Assembly (NCBI GenBank): GCA_021740105.1
Contig: JAIPAM010000009.1
Coordinates: 1-64,000, forward strand
DNA length: 64,000 nt
Direction of reading: 5' to 3'
DNA from: Flavobacterium sp.
Lineage (GTDB): Bacteria; Bacteroidota; Bacteroidia; Flavobacteriales; Flavobacteriaceae
Part shown: piece by piece, positions 39,039-48,000 of the stretch
How positions within the stretch are numbered: the first letter of the stretch is position 1
Layout: every line of letters starts with the position of its first letter
Program-made: the position numbers and the translations under genes
The notes under the pieces: generated by a model
Seen by the model: the letters and a program-made list of their open reading frames with translations, nothing else
The model's database searches: none
What the model was told of the DNA's origin: nothing

Positions 39039-39400
39039 TAAAATTTAGAGATGTAGAAACGGAACGTTATCAAAAAAAATCATTTTTATTTGCAATTGAA
39101 ATTGTTAGTCTTTATAAAGTTTTAGTCGATAGAAAAGAATTTGTATTGTCAAAACAATTGCTTCGTTCTGGGACATCAATTGGAGCAAATATTAGAGAAT
39201 CAGAACATGCTCAAAGTAAGGCTGATTTTATACATAAATTATCGATTTCATTAAAAGAAGCTAACGAAACAGAATATTGGTTAGATTTATTGTTTGAAAC
39301 TAAATTTATAAATCTAATTGAATTTGAAAATATAAAGCCAAAAATAATAGAATTATTAAAATTGTTAACCAGCATTATAAAAACTTCTAAGTCAAAATAA
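39023..39400 (+). CDS. Four-helix-bundle protein, 23S rRNA IVP / S23 type
   Basis: 125 aa. LSKQLLRSGTSIGANIRESEHAQSKADFIHKLSISLKEANETEYWL is the hallmark of the family encoded in 23S intervening sequences and found alone in flavobacteria. There is no ATG: the frame opens after TAA at 39020-39022 and the only candidate start is TTG at 39023, overlapping the mvaD stop. The gene is flanked by repeat tracts and splits two mevalonate-pathway genes, which suggests insertion of a small mobile cassette. Function of stand-alone copies is unknown. Confidence 0.88.
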   Translation: MIVDNVKFRDVETERYQKKSFLFAIEIVSLYKVLVDRKEFVLSKQLLRSGTSIGANIRESEHAQSKADFIHKLSISLKEANETEYWLDLLFETKFINLIEFENIKPKIIELLKLLTSIIKTSKSK

Positions 39401-39402
39401 TT

Positions 39403-39436
39403 ATTAATTATCCATTGTTAATTATCAATTAAAAAT
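39403..39436. repeat. AT-rich repeat, right side of IVP gene
   Basis: TTAATTATCCATTGTTAATT followed by ATCAATTAAAAATT. The 20-bp block recurs at about 51308-51328, and the tract is roughly an inverted relative of the TTGATAA tract on the other side of the IVP gene. Confidence 0.6.
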
Positions 39437-39437
39437 T

Positions 39438-40376
39438 ATGAAAGGACCATTGTTTTATTCTAAAATATTACTTTTTGGTGAATACGGAATTATTCAAGAC
39501 TCCAAAGGGCTATCAATTCCTTATAACTTTTATAACGGGGCACTAAAAACCGACAAAAATTCTTCCGAAGAAGCAAAGAAATCAAATGAAAATTTGAAAC
39601 GTTTTGTAACTTACTTAGAAACACTTCAAACGGAACAGCCTGAATTAGTTACTTTTGATTTACTGACCTTAAAAAGCAATGTTGATTGTGGAATGTACTT
39701 CGATTCTAGTATTCCCCAAGGATACGGCGTAGGAAGTAGCGGGGCATTAGTAGCCGCTATTTACGATAAATATGCACAAAATAAAATTACCGTTTTAGAG
39801 AATTTAACACGTGAAAAATTACTTACATTAAAGAGTATTTTCTCACAAATGGAATCTTTTTTTCATGGGAAAAGTTCCGGTTTAGATCCTTTAAATAGTT
39901 ATTTAAGTATTCCAATTTTAATAAATTCTAAAGACAATATTGAGGCAACAGGTATTCCAACACAAAGTGTGAATGGAAAAGGGGCTGTGTTTTTATTGGA
40001 CTCAGGAATTATAGGAGAAACTGCTCCAATGGTGAATATATTCATGGAAAACCTTAAAGACAAAGGCTTTAGAACCATGTTAAAATCACAATTCATAAAA
40101 CATACAGACGCTTGCGTTGAGAATTTCCTTGGAGGTGATGTGAAATCGCTATTCCAAAATACCAAAAAATTGTCAAAAGTAGTTTTGAATAATTTTAAAC
40201 CAATGATTCCAGAACAATTCCACGGAATATGGCAAAAAGGAATTGACACCAACGATTACTACTTAAAACTTTGTGGTTCTGGCGGCGGAGGTTATATCCT
40301 CGGTTTTACTGAAGATTTAGAAAAAGCCAAAGCTTCATTAAAAGATTACAAATTAGAAGTCGTATACCAATTTTAG
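39438..40376 (+). CDS. mvk: GHMP kinase, mevalonate kinase
   Basis: 312 aa. YSKILLFGEYGIIQDSKGL is the N-terminal substrate motif of mevalonate kinases, followed by the ATP motif IPQGYGVGSSGALVAAIY and the C-terminal LCGSGGGGYILGF. The HGKSSGLDPLNSY stretch carries the catalytic Asp. It phosphorylates mevalonate. The phosphomevalonate kinase gene is not in the window. The IVP gene separates it from mvaD. Confidence 0.93.
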   Translation: MKGPLFYSKILLFGEYGIIQDSKGLSIPYNFYNGALKTDKNSSEEAKKSNENLKRFVTYLETLQTEQPELVTFDLLTLKSNVDCGMYFDSSIPQGYGVGSSGALVAAIYDKYAQNKITVLENLTREKLLTLKSIFSQMESFFHGKSSGLDPLNSYLSIPILINSKDNIEATGIPTQSVNGKGAVFLLDSGIIGETAPMVNIFMENLKDKGFRTMLKSQFIKHTDACVENFLGGDVKSLFQNTKKLSKVVLNNFKPMIPEQFHGIWQKGIDTNDYYLKLCGSGGGGYILGFTEDLEKAKASLKDYKLEVVYQF

Positions 40377-40402
40377 ATTTCTTTCCCCATTAAAAATTAA
40401 GG

Positions 40403-41323
40403 ATGAACAGAAAAAGCAAACTTTTAATAATGAAAATTGTGAGTTTGTTCTCGGTAATTCGTGGCTACAATATTCCTATAATTATTCTTGCACAATACCT
40501 TTCGGCCATTTTTATTTTGGCACCGGAAAAAAAACCAATTGATGTAATATTAGATATTAATTTATTTCTAATTGTCTTTGCGACAGCATTTACTATTGCA
40601 TCTGGATATATTATCAATAGTTTTTATGACAGCAAAAAGGACTTAATCAATAGGCCAAACAAATCCATTTTAGACAGATTGGTAAGTCAAAAAACAAAAT
40701 TAAATGTGTATTTCACTTTAAATTTTGTAGTTGCTTTATTAGCGTTTTTCATTTCATTGCGTGCCTTTTTATACTTTTCAGTTTATATATTCTTAATATG
40801 GTTTTACTCGCATAAAGTGAAAAAATTCGTTATCATCGGAAATTTAATGGCCACCTTAATGGCTATTTTGCCCTTTTTTGCACTGCTATTATATTACAAA
40901 AACTATTATGAAGTAATTATATGTCATGCGATTTTCTTGTTTTTGTTACTTCTAATTAGAGAAATGATCAAAGATTTAGAGAATATAAAAGGGGATTTGG
41001 CCAACGATTATAAAACCATTCCAATATTGTATGGTGAAATAACCTCTAAAAAAATTATAACCTTTTTAACGCTTTTAACTGTAATTCCAGTTTATCTATT
41101 AATTGAAAAATTTGAAATTGGAAACATGGATTTATATTTCTATTCTTGTTTGCTATTTTTATTACTATTTGTATTAAAACTATGGAAATCAGATCTTAAA
41201 GAACATTATTTATTACTTCACAACGTACTTAAATTTCTAATCGTAGCTGGCGTTTTTAGTATTATCCTGATAAATCCGAGTTTGATCTTGAATTTTTGGC
41301 ACAAGATGGCTGCACTATTTTAG
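40403..41323 (+). CDS. UbiA-family prenyltransferase
   Basis: 306 aa, eight to nine predicted membrane helices. Both Asp-rich motifs of the UbiA superfamily are present: NSFYDSKKDLINRPNK and IKDLENIKGDLANDYKTIP. A second ATG at codon 10 (40430) is a possible start. Flavobacterial homologues are commonly named geranylgeranylglycerol-phosphate geranylgeranyltransferase; position next to mevalonate genes fits use of a prenyl diphosphate, but the acceptor is uncertain. Confidence 0.85.
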   Translation: MNRKSKLLIMKIVSLFSVIRGYNIPIIILAQYLSAIFILAPEKKPIDVILDINLFLIVFATAFTIASGYIINSFYDSKKDLINRPNKSILDRLVSQKTKLNVYFTLNFVVALLAFFISLRAFLYFSVYIFLIWFYSHKVKKFVIIGNLMATLMAILPFFALLLYYKNYYEVIICHAIFLFLLLLIREMIKDLENIKGDLANDYKTIPILYGEITSKKIITFLTLLTVIPVYLLIEKFEIGNMDLYFYSCLLFLLLFVLKLWKSDLKEHYLLLHNVLKFLIVAGVFSIILINPSLILNFWHKMAALF

Positions 41324-41409
41324 ATTAACTTCAATATTAATCGCATTAAATTCTCAATTATAGCTTGTCAAATTTATAAATGGTATATTTGCAAAAATTA
41401 TAGAATATT

Positions 41410-42318
41410 ATGAATAACAAGGAAGGCAATAATAAAAGAAGTGGTACTAGAACAAATAGTTCAAGACCCAATTCTAACAAGCCAAAACCTGCGATGCAAA
41501 AACGGGCACAAGGTCCTAAAAAAGTAAAAGTTAACGCTAAGGCAGCTGAATTAGCTACAGAAAAAGTAGAGAAAAAACCAAATCAAGCGCCAAAACGAGC
41601 TAAAGCCAAAGACGAAATTCGATTGAATAAATACATTTCCAATTCTGGAGTCTGCTCTAGACGTGATGCTGATATTTACATCCAATCGGGGAATGTAAAA
41701 GTAAATGGTGTTCCAGTTGTCGAAATGGGTTACCTAGTAAAACCTGGCGATGTAGTCAATTTTGATGGTAATGTATTAACTCCTGAAAAGAAAGAATACA
41801 TTCTATTGAATAAGCCAAAGAATTTTACAACTGCCTTAGACGAAGGTCAGGAATATAGAAACGTTCTTGAATTAGTTAAAGGATCAACCACTGCAAAAAT
41901 TGGAGCTGTTGGGAGAATGGACAAAAATACAACTGGTTTATTATTGTTTACCAATGACACGGATATGATCCGAAAATTTACTTTACCCAACCAAAAATCA
42001 TCAAAAATTTACCAAGTATCCTTAGATAAAAATTTGAAATATGAAGATTTAGAAAAGATAAATAAAGGCTTGGTTTTAGATGGACATCGAGTATTTGTTG
42101 AAGATGTAAGTTATATTGAGGGAGAGGCAAAAAGTGAAGTGGGATTAAAATTACGCTCTTCTAATGTTAAAGTAGTCCGTTCCATTTTTGAAAATTTCAA
42201 TTATGATGTATTAAGAATTGACCGCGTGGCTTTTGCAGGATTGACAAAGAAAAATTTACCAAGAGGCAATTGGAGAAAGTTAACCGATCAAGAAATAATA
42301 AATCTAAAAAACGCTTAG
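41410..42318 (+). CDS. rluB: rRNA pseudouridine synthase, RsuA/RluB family
   Basis: 302 aa. The first ~70 residues are a Lys/Asn/Ala-rich disordered extension; then an S4 domain (IRLNKYISNSGVCSRRDADIYI) and the catalytic domain with GRMDKNTTGLLLFTND containing the nucleophile Asp (the usual RLD is RMD here). The family isomerises a uridine in large- or small-subunit rRNA. The N-terminal extension is common in Bacteroidota members. Confidence 0.92.
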   Translation: MNNKEGNNKRSGTRTNSSRPNSNKPKPAMQKRAQGPKKVKVNAKAAELATEKVEKKPNQAPKRAKAKDEIRLNKYISNSGVCSRRDADIYIQSGNVKVNGVPVVEMGYLVKPGDVVNFDGNVLTPEKKEYILLNKPKNFTTALDEGQEYRNVLELVKGSTTAKIGAVGRMDKNTTGLLLFTNDTDMIRKFTLPNQKSSKIYQVSLDKNLKYEDLEKINKGLVLDGHRVFVEDVSYIEGEAKSEVGLKLRSSNVKVVRSIFENFNYDVLRIDRVAFAGLTKKNLPRGNWRKLTDQEIINLKNA

Positions 42319-42343
42319 TTTTTTAAAACACCATTAATTTAAT

Positions 42344-42370
42344 AATTCCTGCTAAACTTTAGCGGGAATT
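42344..42370 (+). terminator. Terminator after rluB
   Basis: AATTCCTGCTAAA - C - TTTAGCGGGAATT, a 13-bp stem with G-T pairs, followed by TTTT. Confidence 0.7.
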
Positions 42371-42386
42371 TTAATATAAAACAATT

Positions 42387-42749
42387 ATGACACCTGAAAA
42401 TCTTCAATCAATTGCCTTTAAATGGTTTGATGCATTCAATAATCATCAATTAGAACAACTTTTATCTTTGTATGACGATGACGCGGAGCATTACAGTCCA
42501 AAATTAAAAATTCGAAAACCAGAAACCCAGGGTATGATTATTGGAAAACAAGCTTTGTGCGAATGGTGGCAAGACGCATTCGATCGTTTACCAAGTTTAA
42601 ATTACAAAGTCACTTCGCTTACCGCAAATGGTGATCGCGTATTTATGGAGTACGTTCGTTCAGTTGATGGGGAAGAAAATATGCTTGTTGCAGAGGTTTT
42701 AATTGTGAGAGAGGGTAAAATAATTGCATCAAGAGTTTATCACGGTTAG
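42387..42749 (+). CDS. NTF2-like / SnoaL-type small protein
   Basis: 120 aa with the NTF2-like fold pattern: N-terminal helix (AFKWFDAFNNHQLEQLLSLYDDDAEHYSP), a strand/turn with QGMIIGKQALCEWWQDAF, and C-terminal strands (VFMEYVRSVDG...MLVAEVLIVREGKI). Many such proteins are enzymes or binding domains on small ligands; no specific function can be given. Own transcription unit behind the rluB terminator. Confidence 0.85.
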   Translation: MTPENLQSIAFKWFDAFNNHQLEQLLSLYDDDAEHYSPKLKIRKPETQGMIIGKQALCEWWQDAFDRLPSLNYKVTSLTANGDRVFMEYVRSVDGEENMLVAEVLIVREGKIIASRVYHG

Positions 42750-42880
42750 AATATGGTAAAATTATTAATAAATTAGCCCTTAATTCAAATAATTTATATT
42801 TTTAAATCAAGAACTACTATTTAACAATTGTTAGATAATAATCTTATCTTTTTAGATTTTTATAAACAAACTTTTCAAGC

Positions 42881-42888
42881 TATCTTTG
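42881..42888 (+). promoter_or_regulatory. Likely -7 box of Fe-S gene cluster promoter
   Basis: TATCTTTG fits TAnnTTTG, 40 bp before the ATG at 42929. No good TTG at -33. Confidence 0.45.
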
Positions 42889-42928
42889 TACTCGAAATTT
42901 ACAATTGATTTTGATCAAGAAAAAGAAT

Positions 42929-44056
42929 ATGAAATTAGATAAAAAAGACATTCTCAAAGCTTTAGAAACTATCACAATTGCGGGAGAAGGTAAAAATATG
43001 GTGGAGAGTGGCGCTGTTAAAAATGTAGTCACATTTGGAGAGGAAGTAATAATCGATTTAGTGTTAAGCACTCCAGCGATGCATATTAAAAAAAGAGCAG
43101 AAGACGATATCAAAAGAACAATCCACGAGCTGGTTTCTGCCGATGCAAAAATCCAAATAAAAAGCAGCGTAGTTGTTCCTGAACCTAATGAAATAAAGGG
43201 GAAAGCTGTTCCTGGAATGAAAAATATTATTGCAATTGCCTCTGGAAAAGGAGGTGTTGGAAAATCTACAGTAACCGCAAATTTAGCAGTTACATTAGCA
43301 AAAATGGGATTCAAAGTTGGTATTTTAGATGCTGATATTTATGGGCCTTCCATGCCAATCATGTTTGATGTAGAATCTGAAAGACCAATTTCAATCACCG
43401 TTGACGGAAAATCAAAAATGAAGCCTGTTGAAAGCTATGAAATAAAAATGCTATCGATAGGATTTTTCACTTCTCCCAGTCAAGCGGTTATTTGGCGAGG
43501 ACCAATGGCTTCAAAAGCCTTGAACCAAATGATATTTGATGCCGATTGGGGAGAATTGGATTTTATGTTGCTTGATTTACCTCCAGGAACTGGAGATATT
43601 CACCTTTCCATAGTTCAATCGCTACCAATAACAGGAGTTGTGGTAGTAAGTACGCCACAAGCAGTAGCTCTTGCCGATGCTAAAAAAGGAGTTGCCATGT
43701 TTACTTCAGATAGTATTAATGTTCCTGTTTTAGGAATTATAGAAAATATGGCTTACTTCACACCAGAAGAATTACCAGAAAATAAATATTATATCTTTGG
43801 AAAAGAAGGGGCTAAAAACCTTGCTGAAGATTTAAATGTGTCTTTCTTAGGAGAAGTTCCAATAGTGCAATCTATTCGTGAAGCCGGAGATATTGGAAGA
43901 CCGGCAGCATTACAAGAAGGTTCAATAATTGAAAAAGTCTTCCAAGAAATTACTAGAAATGTAGTTCAAGAAGTAGTAAGTAGAAATGAAAATCTACCTC
44001 CAACAGAAGCAGTTAAAATAACTACTATGGCTGGATGTTCTGCAGTAAAAAAATAA
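42929..44056 (+). CDS. mrp: Mrp/NBP35-type iron-sulfur cluster carrier ATPase
   Basis: 375 aa from the ATG at 42929; an in-frame ATG 8 codons upstream lies close after the predicted transcription start and is less likely. N-terminal MIP18/DUF59 domain (~1-90), then a deviant Walker A (ASGKGGVGKSTVTANLA), ILDADIYGPSMP and LLDLPPGTGD. It binds and hands on Fe-S clusters. Next to a NifU-like scaffold gene, supporting a role in Fe-S assembly. A C-terminal CxxC is absent; a single Cys lies in MAGCSAVKK. Confidence 0.94.
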   Translation: MKLDKKDILKALETITIAGEGKNMVESGAVKNVVTFGEEVIIDLVLSTPAMHIKKRAEDDIKRTIHELVSADAKIQIKSSVVVPEPNEIKGKAVPGMKNIIAIASGKGGVGKSTVTANLAVTLAKMGFKVGILDADIYGPSMPIMFDVESERPISITVDGKSKMKPVESYEIKMLSIGFFTSPSQAVIWRGPMASKALNQMIFDADWGELDFMLLDLPPGTGDIHLSIVQSLPITGVVVVSTPQAVALADAKKGVAMFTSDSINVPVLGIIENMAYFTPEELPENKYYIFGKEGAKNLAEDLNVSFLGEVPIVQSIREAGDIGRPAALQEGSIIEKVFQEITRNVVQEVVSRNENLPPTEAVKITTMAGCSAVKK

Positions 44057-44087
44057 TTTATTTCGTCCAATTGGAACAATAGAAATT

Positions 44088-44327
44088 ATGACTATAGAAG
44101 AATTAACAACAAACGTCGAAAATGCACTTCAAGAAATTAGACCATTTCTAAATTCTGATGGTGGCGATATCGCTTTGATTTCAATTGAAGATGGCAAACA
44201 TGTAAAAGTGCGTTTACAAGGTGCTTGCGTTGGCTGCAGTGTCAATCAAATGACTCTAAAAATGGGCGTAGAAACAACTATAAAAAAGTTTGCACCACAA
44301 ATTGAAACGGTAACAAATGTTGATTAA
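44088..44327 (+). CDS. NifU C-terminal domain protein (Fe-S scaffold)
   Basis: 79 aa, just the NifU/Nfu domain. GGDIALISIEDG and the cluster-binding CVGCSVNQMTLKMGVE (CxxC) are present. It would carry a 4Fe-4S cluster for delivery to targets. Follows mrp by 31 bp and precedes the ferredoxin reductase. Confidence 0.94.
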   Translation: MTIEELTTNVENALQEIRPFLNSDGGDIALISIEDGKHVKVRLQGACVGCSVNQMTLKMGVETTIKKFAPQIETVTNVD

Positions 44328-44389
44328 TATTATTGGTTAAAACCAATATTTGAAATTATAATAAATTTGAATTCAATACCATTATTAAA

Positions 44390-45448
44390 ATGATTGAAAC
44401 GGATATTCTCATCATTGGCGCTGGCCCTACAGGATTATTTACTGTATTTGAAGCCGGGCTTTTAAAGTTAAAATGCCACATCATTGATGGTTTGCCTCAG
44501 CCTGGAGGCCAACTTTCCGAGTTATATCCTAAAAAACCCATATTTGATATCCCAGGATTTCCATCTGTTTTAGCCGGTGATTTAGTTTCCAATTTAATGG
44601 AACAAATAAAGCAATTTCAACCTGGATTTACCCTTAATGAAGTTGCTGAAACCATCGACCAACTTGAAGACGGAACATTCATTGTTACTACAAATAAAGG
44701 CACAAAACACCATGCCAATTCAGTTGCAATTGCAGGAGGATTAGGAAGTTTCGAACCTAGAAAACCACAGCTCGACGGAATAGAATTTTATGAGCAAAAC
44801 GATCGAGGTGTAGAATATTTTGTAAAAGATCCCGAAAAATTTAGAAATAAAAAAGTAGTCATTTCAGGTGGTGGAGATTCTGCTTTGGATTGGAGTATTT
44901 TCCTTTCAAATGTAGCTTCAAGCGTTACATTAGTTCATCGTAGAAATGAATTTAGAGGCGCTTTAGACTCTGTTGAAAAAGTTCAAGAATTAAAAGAATT
45001 AGGAAAAATTAAACTAATTACTCCTGGAGAAATTGTAGGTTTTAATGGGAAAGATCATTTGGAATCAGTTATTATTGAAACCAATGGTGAAAAAATTACA
45101 ACCCAAACAGATTACTTTATTCCTTTATTTGGCTTAACTCCAAAATTAGGACCAATAGCCAACTGGGGATTAAAAATTGAAAAAAATGCCATTAAAGTAG
45201 ACAACTCTTTAGATTATCAAACTAATATTCCTGGGATTTATGCCATTGGTGATGTCAATACCTATCCCGGAAAATTAAAACTAATTTTGTGCGGATTTCA
45301 TGAAGCAACTTTGATGGTTCAAAGTGTTTACCAAAGAATGAATCCAGGTAAAAAATACGTGCTGAAATATACTACCGTTTCTGGTGTTGACGGATTTGAT
45401 GGAACTAGAAAAGAAGCCGAAAAACAAGTTGTAAAATCGATTGATTAA
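44390..45448 (+). CDS. Thioredoxin-reductase-like ferredoxin-NADP+ reductase (type 2)
   Basis: 352 aa. FAD motif ILIIGAGPTGLFT and NADPH motif VVISGGGDSALDW with two Rossmann domains, FAIGDVNTYPG near the end. The redox CxxC of true thioredoxin reductases is missing, which identifies the ferredoxin/flavodoxin reductase group; the extra C-terminal tail (~330-352) fits this group. The adjacent ferredoxin gene (3 bp on) is its likely partner. Confidence 0.92.
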   Translation: MIETDILIIGAGPTGLFTVFEAGLLKLKCHIIDGLPQPGGQLSELYPKKPIFDIPGFPSVLAGDLVSNLMEQIKQFQPGFTLNEVAETIDQLEDGTFIVTTNKGTKHHANSVAIAGGLGSFEPRKPQLDGIEFYEQNDRGVEYFVKDPEKFRNKKVVISGGGDSALDWSIFLSNVASSVTLVHRRNEFRGALDSVEKVQELKELGKIKLITPGEIVGFNGKDHLESVIIETNGEKITTQTDYFIPLFGLTPKLGPIANWGLKIEKNAIKVDNSLDYQTNIPGIYAIGDVNTYPGKLKLILCGFHEATLMVQSVYQRMNPGKKYVLKYTTVSGVDGFDGTRKEAEKQVVKSID

Positions 45449-45450
45449 TT

Positions 45451-45783
45451 ATGTCGGCAGATATCTCAATAAAAATTACAGATCGCGATGGTCTAACTCA
45501 CGAAGTCCTCGCTCCTACCGATATGAATTTAAACATAATGGAAGTAGTTCGAATGTACGAATTAGCTCCTGAAGGTACTATTGGTATTTGTGGCGGAATG
45601 GCCATGTGCGCTTCTTGCCAATGTTATGTTCAAAATTCAATTGCAATTCCGGAAAAAGGTGATGACGAAGAAGCCATGCTTTCCGAAGCTTTCAACGTTA
45701 AACCCAATAGCCGATTGGGTTGTCAAATACATATTACTGAAGAAATAGAAGGGCTTGAAATTGAACTAGCTCCAGAAACATAA
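45451..45783 (+). CDS. fdx: 2Fe-2S ferredoxin, adrenodoxin-like
   Basis: 110 aa. Cluster ligands in CGGMAMCASCQCYV (CX5CX2C) and the fourth Cys in LGCQIHITEE match the adrenodoxin/Isc ferredoxin type rather than the plant type. Translated 2 bp after the reductase, consistent with a reductase-ferredoxin pair that feeds electrons to Fe-S assembly or another pathway. Confidence 0.94.
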   Translation: MSADISIKITDRDGLTHEVLAPTDMNLNIMEVVRMYELAPEGTIGICGGMAMCASCQCYVQNSIAIPEKGDDEEAMLSEAFNVKPNSRLGCQIHITEEIEGLEIELAPET

Positions 45784-45784
45784 A

Positions 45785-45812
45785 AAAAAGCGAGATAATT
45801 ATCTCGCTTTTT
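45785..45812. terminator. Bidirectional terminator
   Basis: A perfect 28-bp palindrome with core GCGAGATAATTATCTCGC and A/T runs on both sides, between the convergent ferredoxin and DUF3050 genes. Confidence 0.9.
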
Positions 45813-45818
45813 ATTTAT

Positions 45819-46604
45819 TTAAACCAATTCGGTTGCTGACTTTACTATTTTCTCTTCTATTGCATCCCAAAGTCCGATGCGTTTTTCAAGAGCTAATTTT
45901 GAAATTTCTTCCACTTCCTTCCATTTGTTTTCGCTGTTTTCACAAAGCTCGGTGATCATTTTCATTGCCATTGGACCGTGTTCGTCTGCATCTAGTTCAA
46001 TATGTCTTTCGAAATAATAGATTAATTTTCTTAAATCAGTTTCAGGAAAATTAGCTTGAAAATTTCTTAAAATCTCCGTAAACATCGCTGGAATTAAATC
46101 TTCTCTACCAAAGGTAAATGCTGCAGCGATTTCATGCGGCTTACCTTCTTCAATTACTCGGAAGGTAAAATCTAAAAATGCTTTTATATTTGGATGTAAA
46201 TCACTTTGCTTAATAGATACAAATATGTTTTGTGTAGCTACTACATTCTCAATAAACGAATTAATCATTTCAGTATTAGCACCGCAAGAAGTCATAGCTT
46301 CTAGATACATTTCAAAATGACTTTGCCTTTTCCCGTCTAATGTCAAATCAGATTCTTCCGCCAAAACGATTTCATTAATTAAATAACGAGTTTCCGGATT
46401 TTTAGAAGCAACCCACGGAGTAGTTGTACACGTTAGCTTTGACTGCAGCGCTTTCAACAAGGACATGAAATCCCAAACGGCATAAACGTGACTTTCTAGA
46501 AAACAACGTAAGTCTTCTACCGTTTCCACTTTTTCGTATAACGAATGCTGTAATAAGGCACTTTTTTGAGTTTCAATACTCCTATTTATAGATTGGATAT
46601 CCAT
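45819..46604 (-). CDS. DUF3050 family protein (haem-oxygenase-like fold)
   Basis: 261 aa. The pattern LRCFLESHVYAVWDFMSLLKALQ, WVASKNPETRYLINEIVLAEESD and the C-terminal FERHIELDADEHGPMAM gives the conserved His/Glu set of the DUF3050 helical family. The likely metal-binding His and Glu residues are retained. Function is not established; the fold suggests a di-metal or haem-oxygenase-like enzyme. Confidence 0.9.
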   Translation of the reverse strand: MDIQSINRSIETQKSALLQHSLYEKVETVEDLRCFLESHVYAVWDFMSLLKALQSKLTCTTTPWVASKNPETRYLINEIVLAEESDLTLDGKRQSHFEMYLEAMTSCGANTEMINSFIENVVATQNIFVSIKQSDLHPNIKAFLDFTFRVIEEGKPHEIAAAFTFGREDLIPAMFTEILRNFQANFPETDLRKLIYYFERHIELDADEHGPMAMKMITELCENSENKWKEVEEISKLALEKRIGLWDAIEEKIVKSATELV

Positions 46605-46629
46605 TTTTGTAAATTTTATACAAAAGTAA

Positions 46630-46657
46630 AAAAGCTTCTCGTTTCCAAGAAGCTTTT
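46630..46657 (-). terminator. Terminator after acyl-CoA dehydrogenase
   Basis: AAAAGCTTCT - cgtttcca - AGAAGCTTTT, a 10-bp stem. It lies 38 bp after the dehydrogenase stop on the minus strand. Confidence 0.8.
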
Positions 46658-46695
46658 GCTATTAATTTTATCAATACTTTAATAATTGTTAACTT

Positions 46696-47874
46696 CTATT
46701 TAAATGCTGGGATACCCGTAATATCCATACCCGTAATTAGCAAGTGAATATCGTGAGTTCCTTCATAGGTAATTACCGATTCTAAATTCATCATGTGTCT
46801 CATAATTGAATATTCACCAGTAATTCCCATTCCACCTAATATTTGTCTGGCTTCACGAGCTATAGTAATGGCCATTTCCACATTGTTTCTTTTTGCCATA
46901 GAAATTTGAGCGGTAGTTGCTTTTCCTTCATTTCTTAAAACTCCTAAACGCCAAGTCAATAATTGCGCTTTGGTAATTTCGGTAATCATTTCTGCTAATT
47001 TCTTTTGTTGTAATTGCGTTCCAGCAATAGGTTTCCCAAACTGAATTCTCTCTTTTGCATAACGCAAAGCGGTGTCATAGCAGTCCATTGCAGCGCCAAT
47101 TGCTCCCCAAGCAATTCCATATCGAGCAGAATCTAAACATTGCATTGGTGCACCAAGACCAGTTTTCCCTAATAATAAATTTTCTTTAGGAACTTTCACA
47201 TTATCAAAAATCAATTCTCCAGTTGCCGATGCACGTAACGACCATTTGTTGTGCGTTTCAGGAGTGGTAAACCCTTCCATTCCACGTTCCACAATTAATC
47301 CGTGAATTCTTCCTTCTTCATTTTTAGCCCAAACCACTGCAATATCTGCAAAAGGGGAATTCGAAATCCACATTTTAGCCCCATTTAATAAATAATGGTC
47401 GCCCATATCTTTATAATTGGTAATCATACTTCCAGGATCAGAACCATAATTTGGCTCGGTCAAACCAAAACAACCCATGAATTCTCCCGAAGCTAATTTT
47501 GGTAAATATTTCTTTCTCTGTTCCTCATTTCCAAATTTCCATATTGGATACATCACTAATGACGATTGAACAGAGGCCGTTGAACGAACACCAGAATCTC
47601 CTCTTTCAATTTCTTGCATAATCAAACCATACGAGATCTGATCTAATCCTGCTCCACCATATTCTTCTGGTATATAAGGACCAAAAGCACCAATATCCGC
47701 CAAACCTTTGATAATTTGAGTAGGAAAATCAGCTCTTTGAGCGTAATCCTCAATTATTGGTGACACTTCTCTTTTTACCCATTCTCTAGCGGCATCACGA
47801 ACTAATTTATGTTCGTCCGTCAATAATTCATCAAGGTTATAGTAATCTGGAGCTTGAAATAAGTCTGGTTTCAT
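46696..47874 (-). CDS. Acyl-CoA dehydrogenase, glutaryl-CoA dehydrogenase-like
   Basis: 392 aa, standard family length. FAD/acyl-CoA motifs GCFGLTEPNYGSDPGSM and WISNSPFADIAVVWAK, and the catalytic Glu in ITYEGTHDIHLLITGMDITG, which is the ending characteristic of glutaryl-CoA dehydrogenases. It would oxidise glutaryl-CoA to crotonyl-CoA in lysine/tryptophan breakdown, but some paralogues have other substrates. Single-gene unit. Confidence 0.9.
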   Translation of the reverse strand: MKPDLFQAPDYYNLDELLTDEHKLVRDAAREWVKREVSPIIEDYAQRADFPTQIIKGLADIGAFGPYIPEEYGGAGLDQISYGLIMQEIERGDSGVRSTASVQSSLVMYPIWKFGNEEQRKKYLPKLASGEFMGCFGLTEPNYGSDPGSMITNYKDMGDHYLLNGAKMWISNSPFADIAVVWAKNEEGRIHGLIVERGMEGFTTPETHNKWSLRASATGELIFDNVKVPKENLLLGKTGLGAPMQCLDSARYGIAWGAIGAAMDCYDTALRYAKERIQFGKPIAGTQLQQKKLAEMITEITKAQLLTWRLGVLRNEGKATTAQISMAKRNNVEMAITIAREARQILGGMGITGEYSIMRHMMNLESVITYEGTHDIHLLITGMDITGIPAFK

Positions 47875-48000
47875 GTGTTCTATTTAGGTTGAATCGCTAA
47901 AAGCGAAGTTCACTTTTTATTAGTCAAATGCAAATTTACACAAAGAAATGTAACAAACCGATTAACAATTGTTATATTTTTTTCAATGTTTTTTTTGGAG

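Noticed and set aside
44328..44365. Hairpin after the NifU-like gene as a strong terminator
   Set aside because: ATTGGTT/AACCAAT has a minimal loop and no T run; may only be a weak pause site, so not listed.
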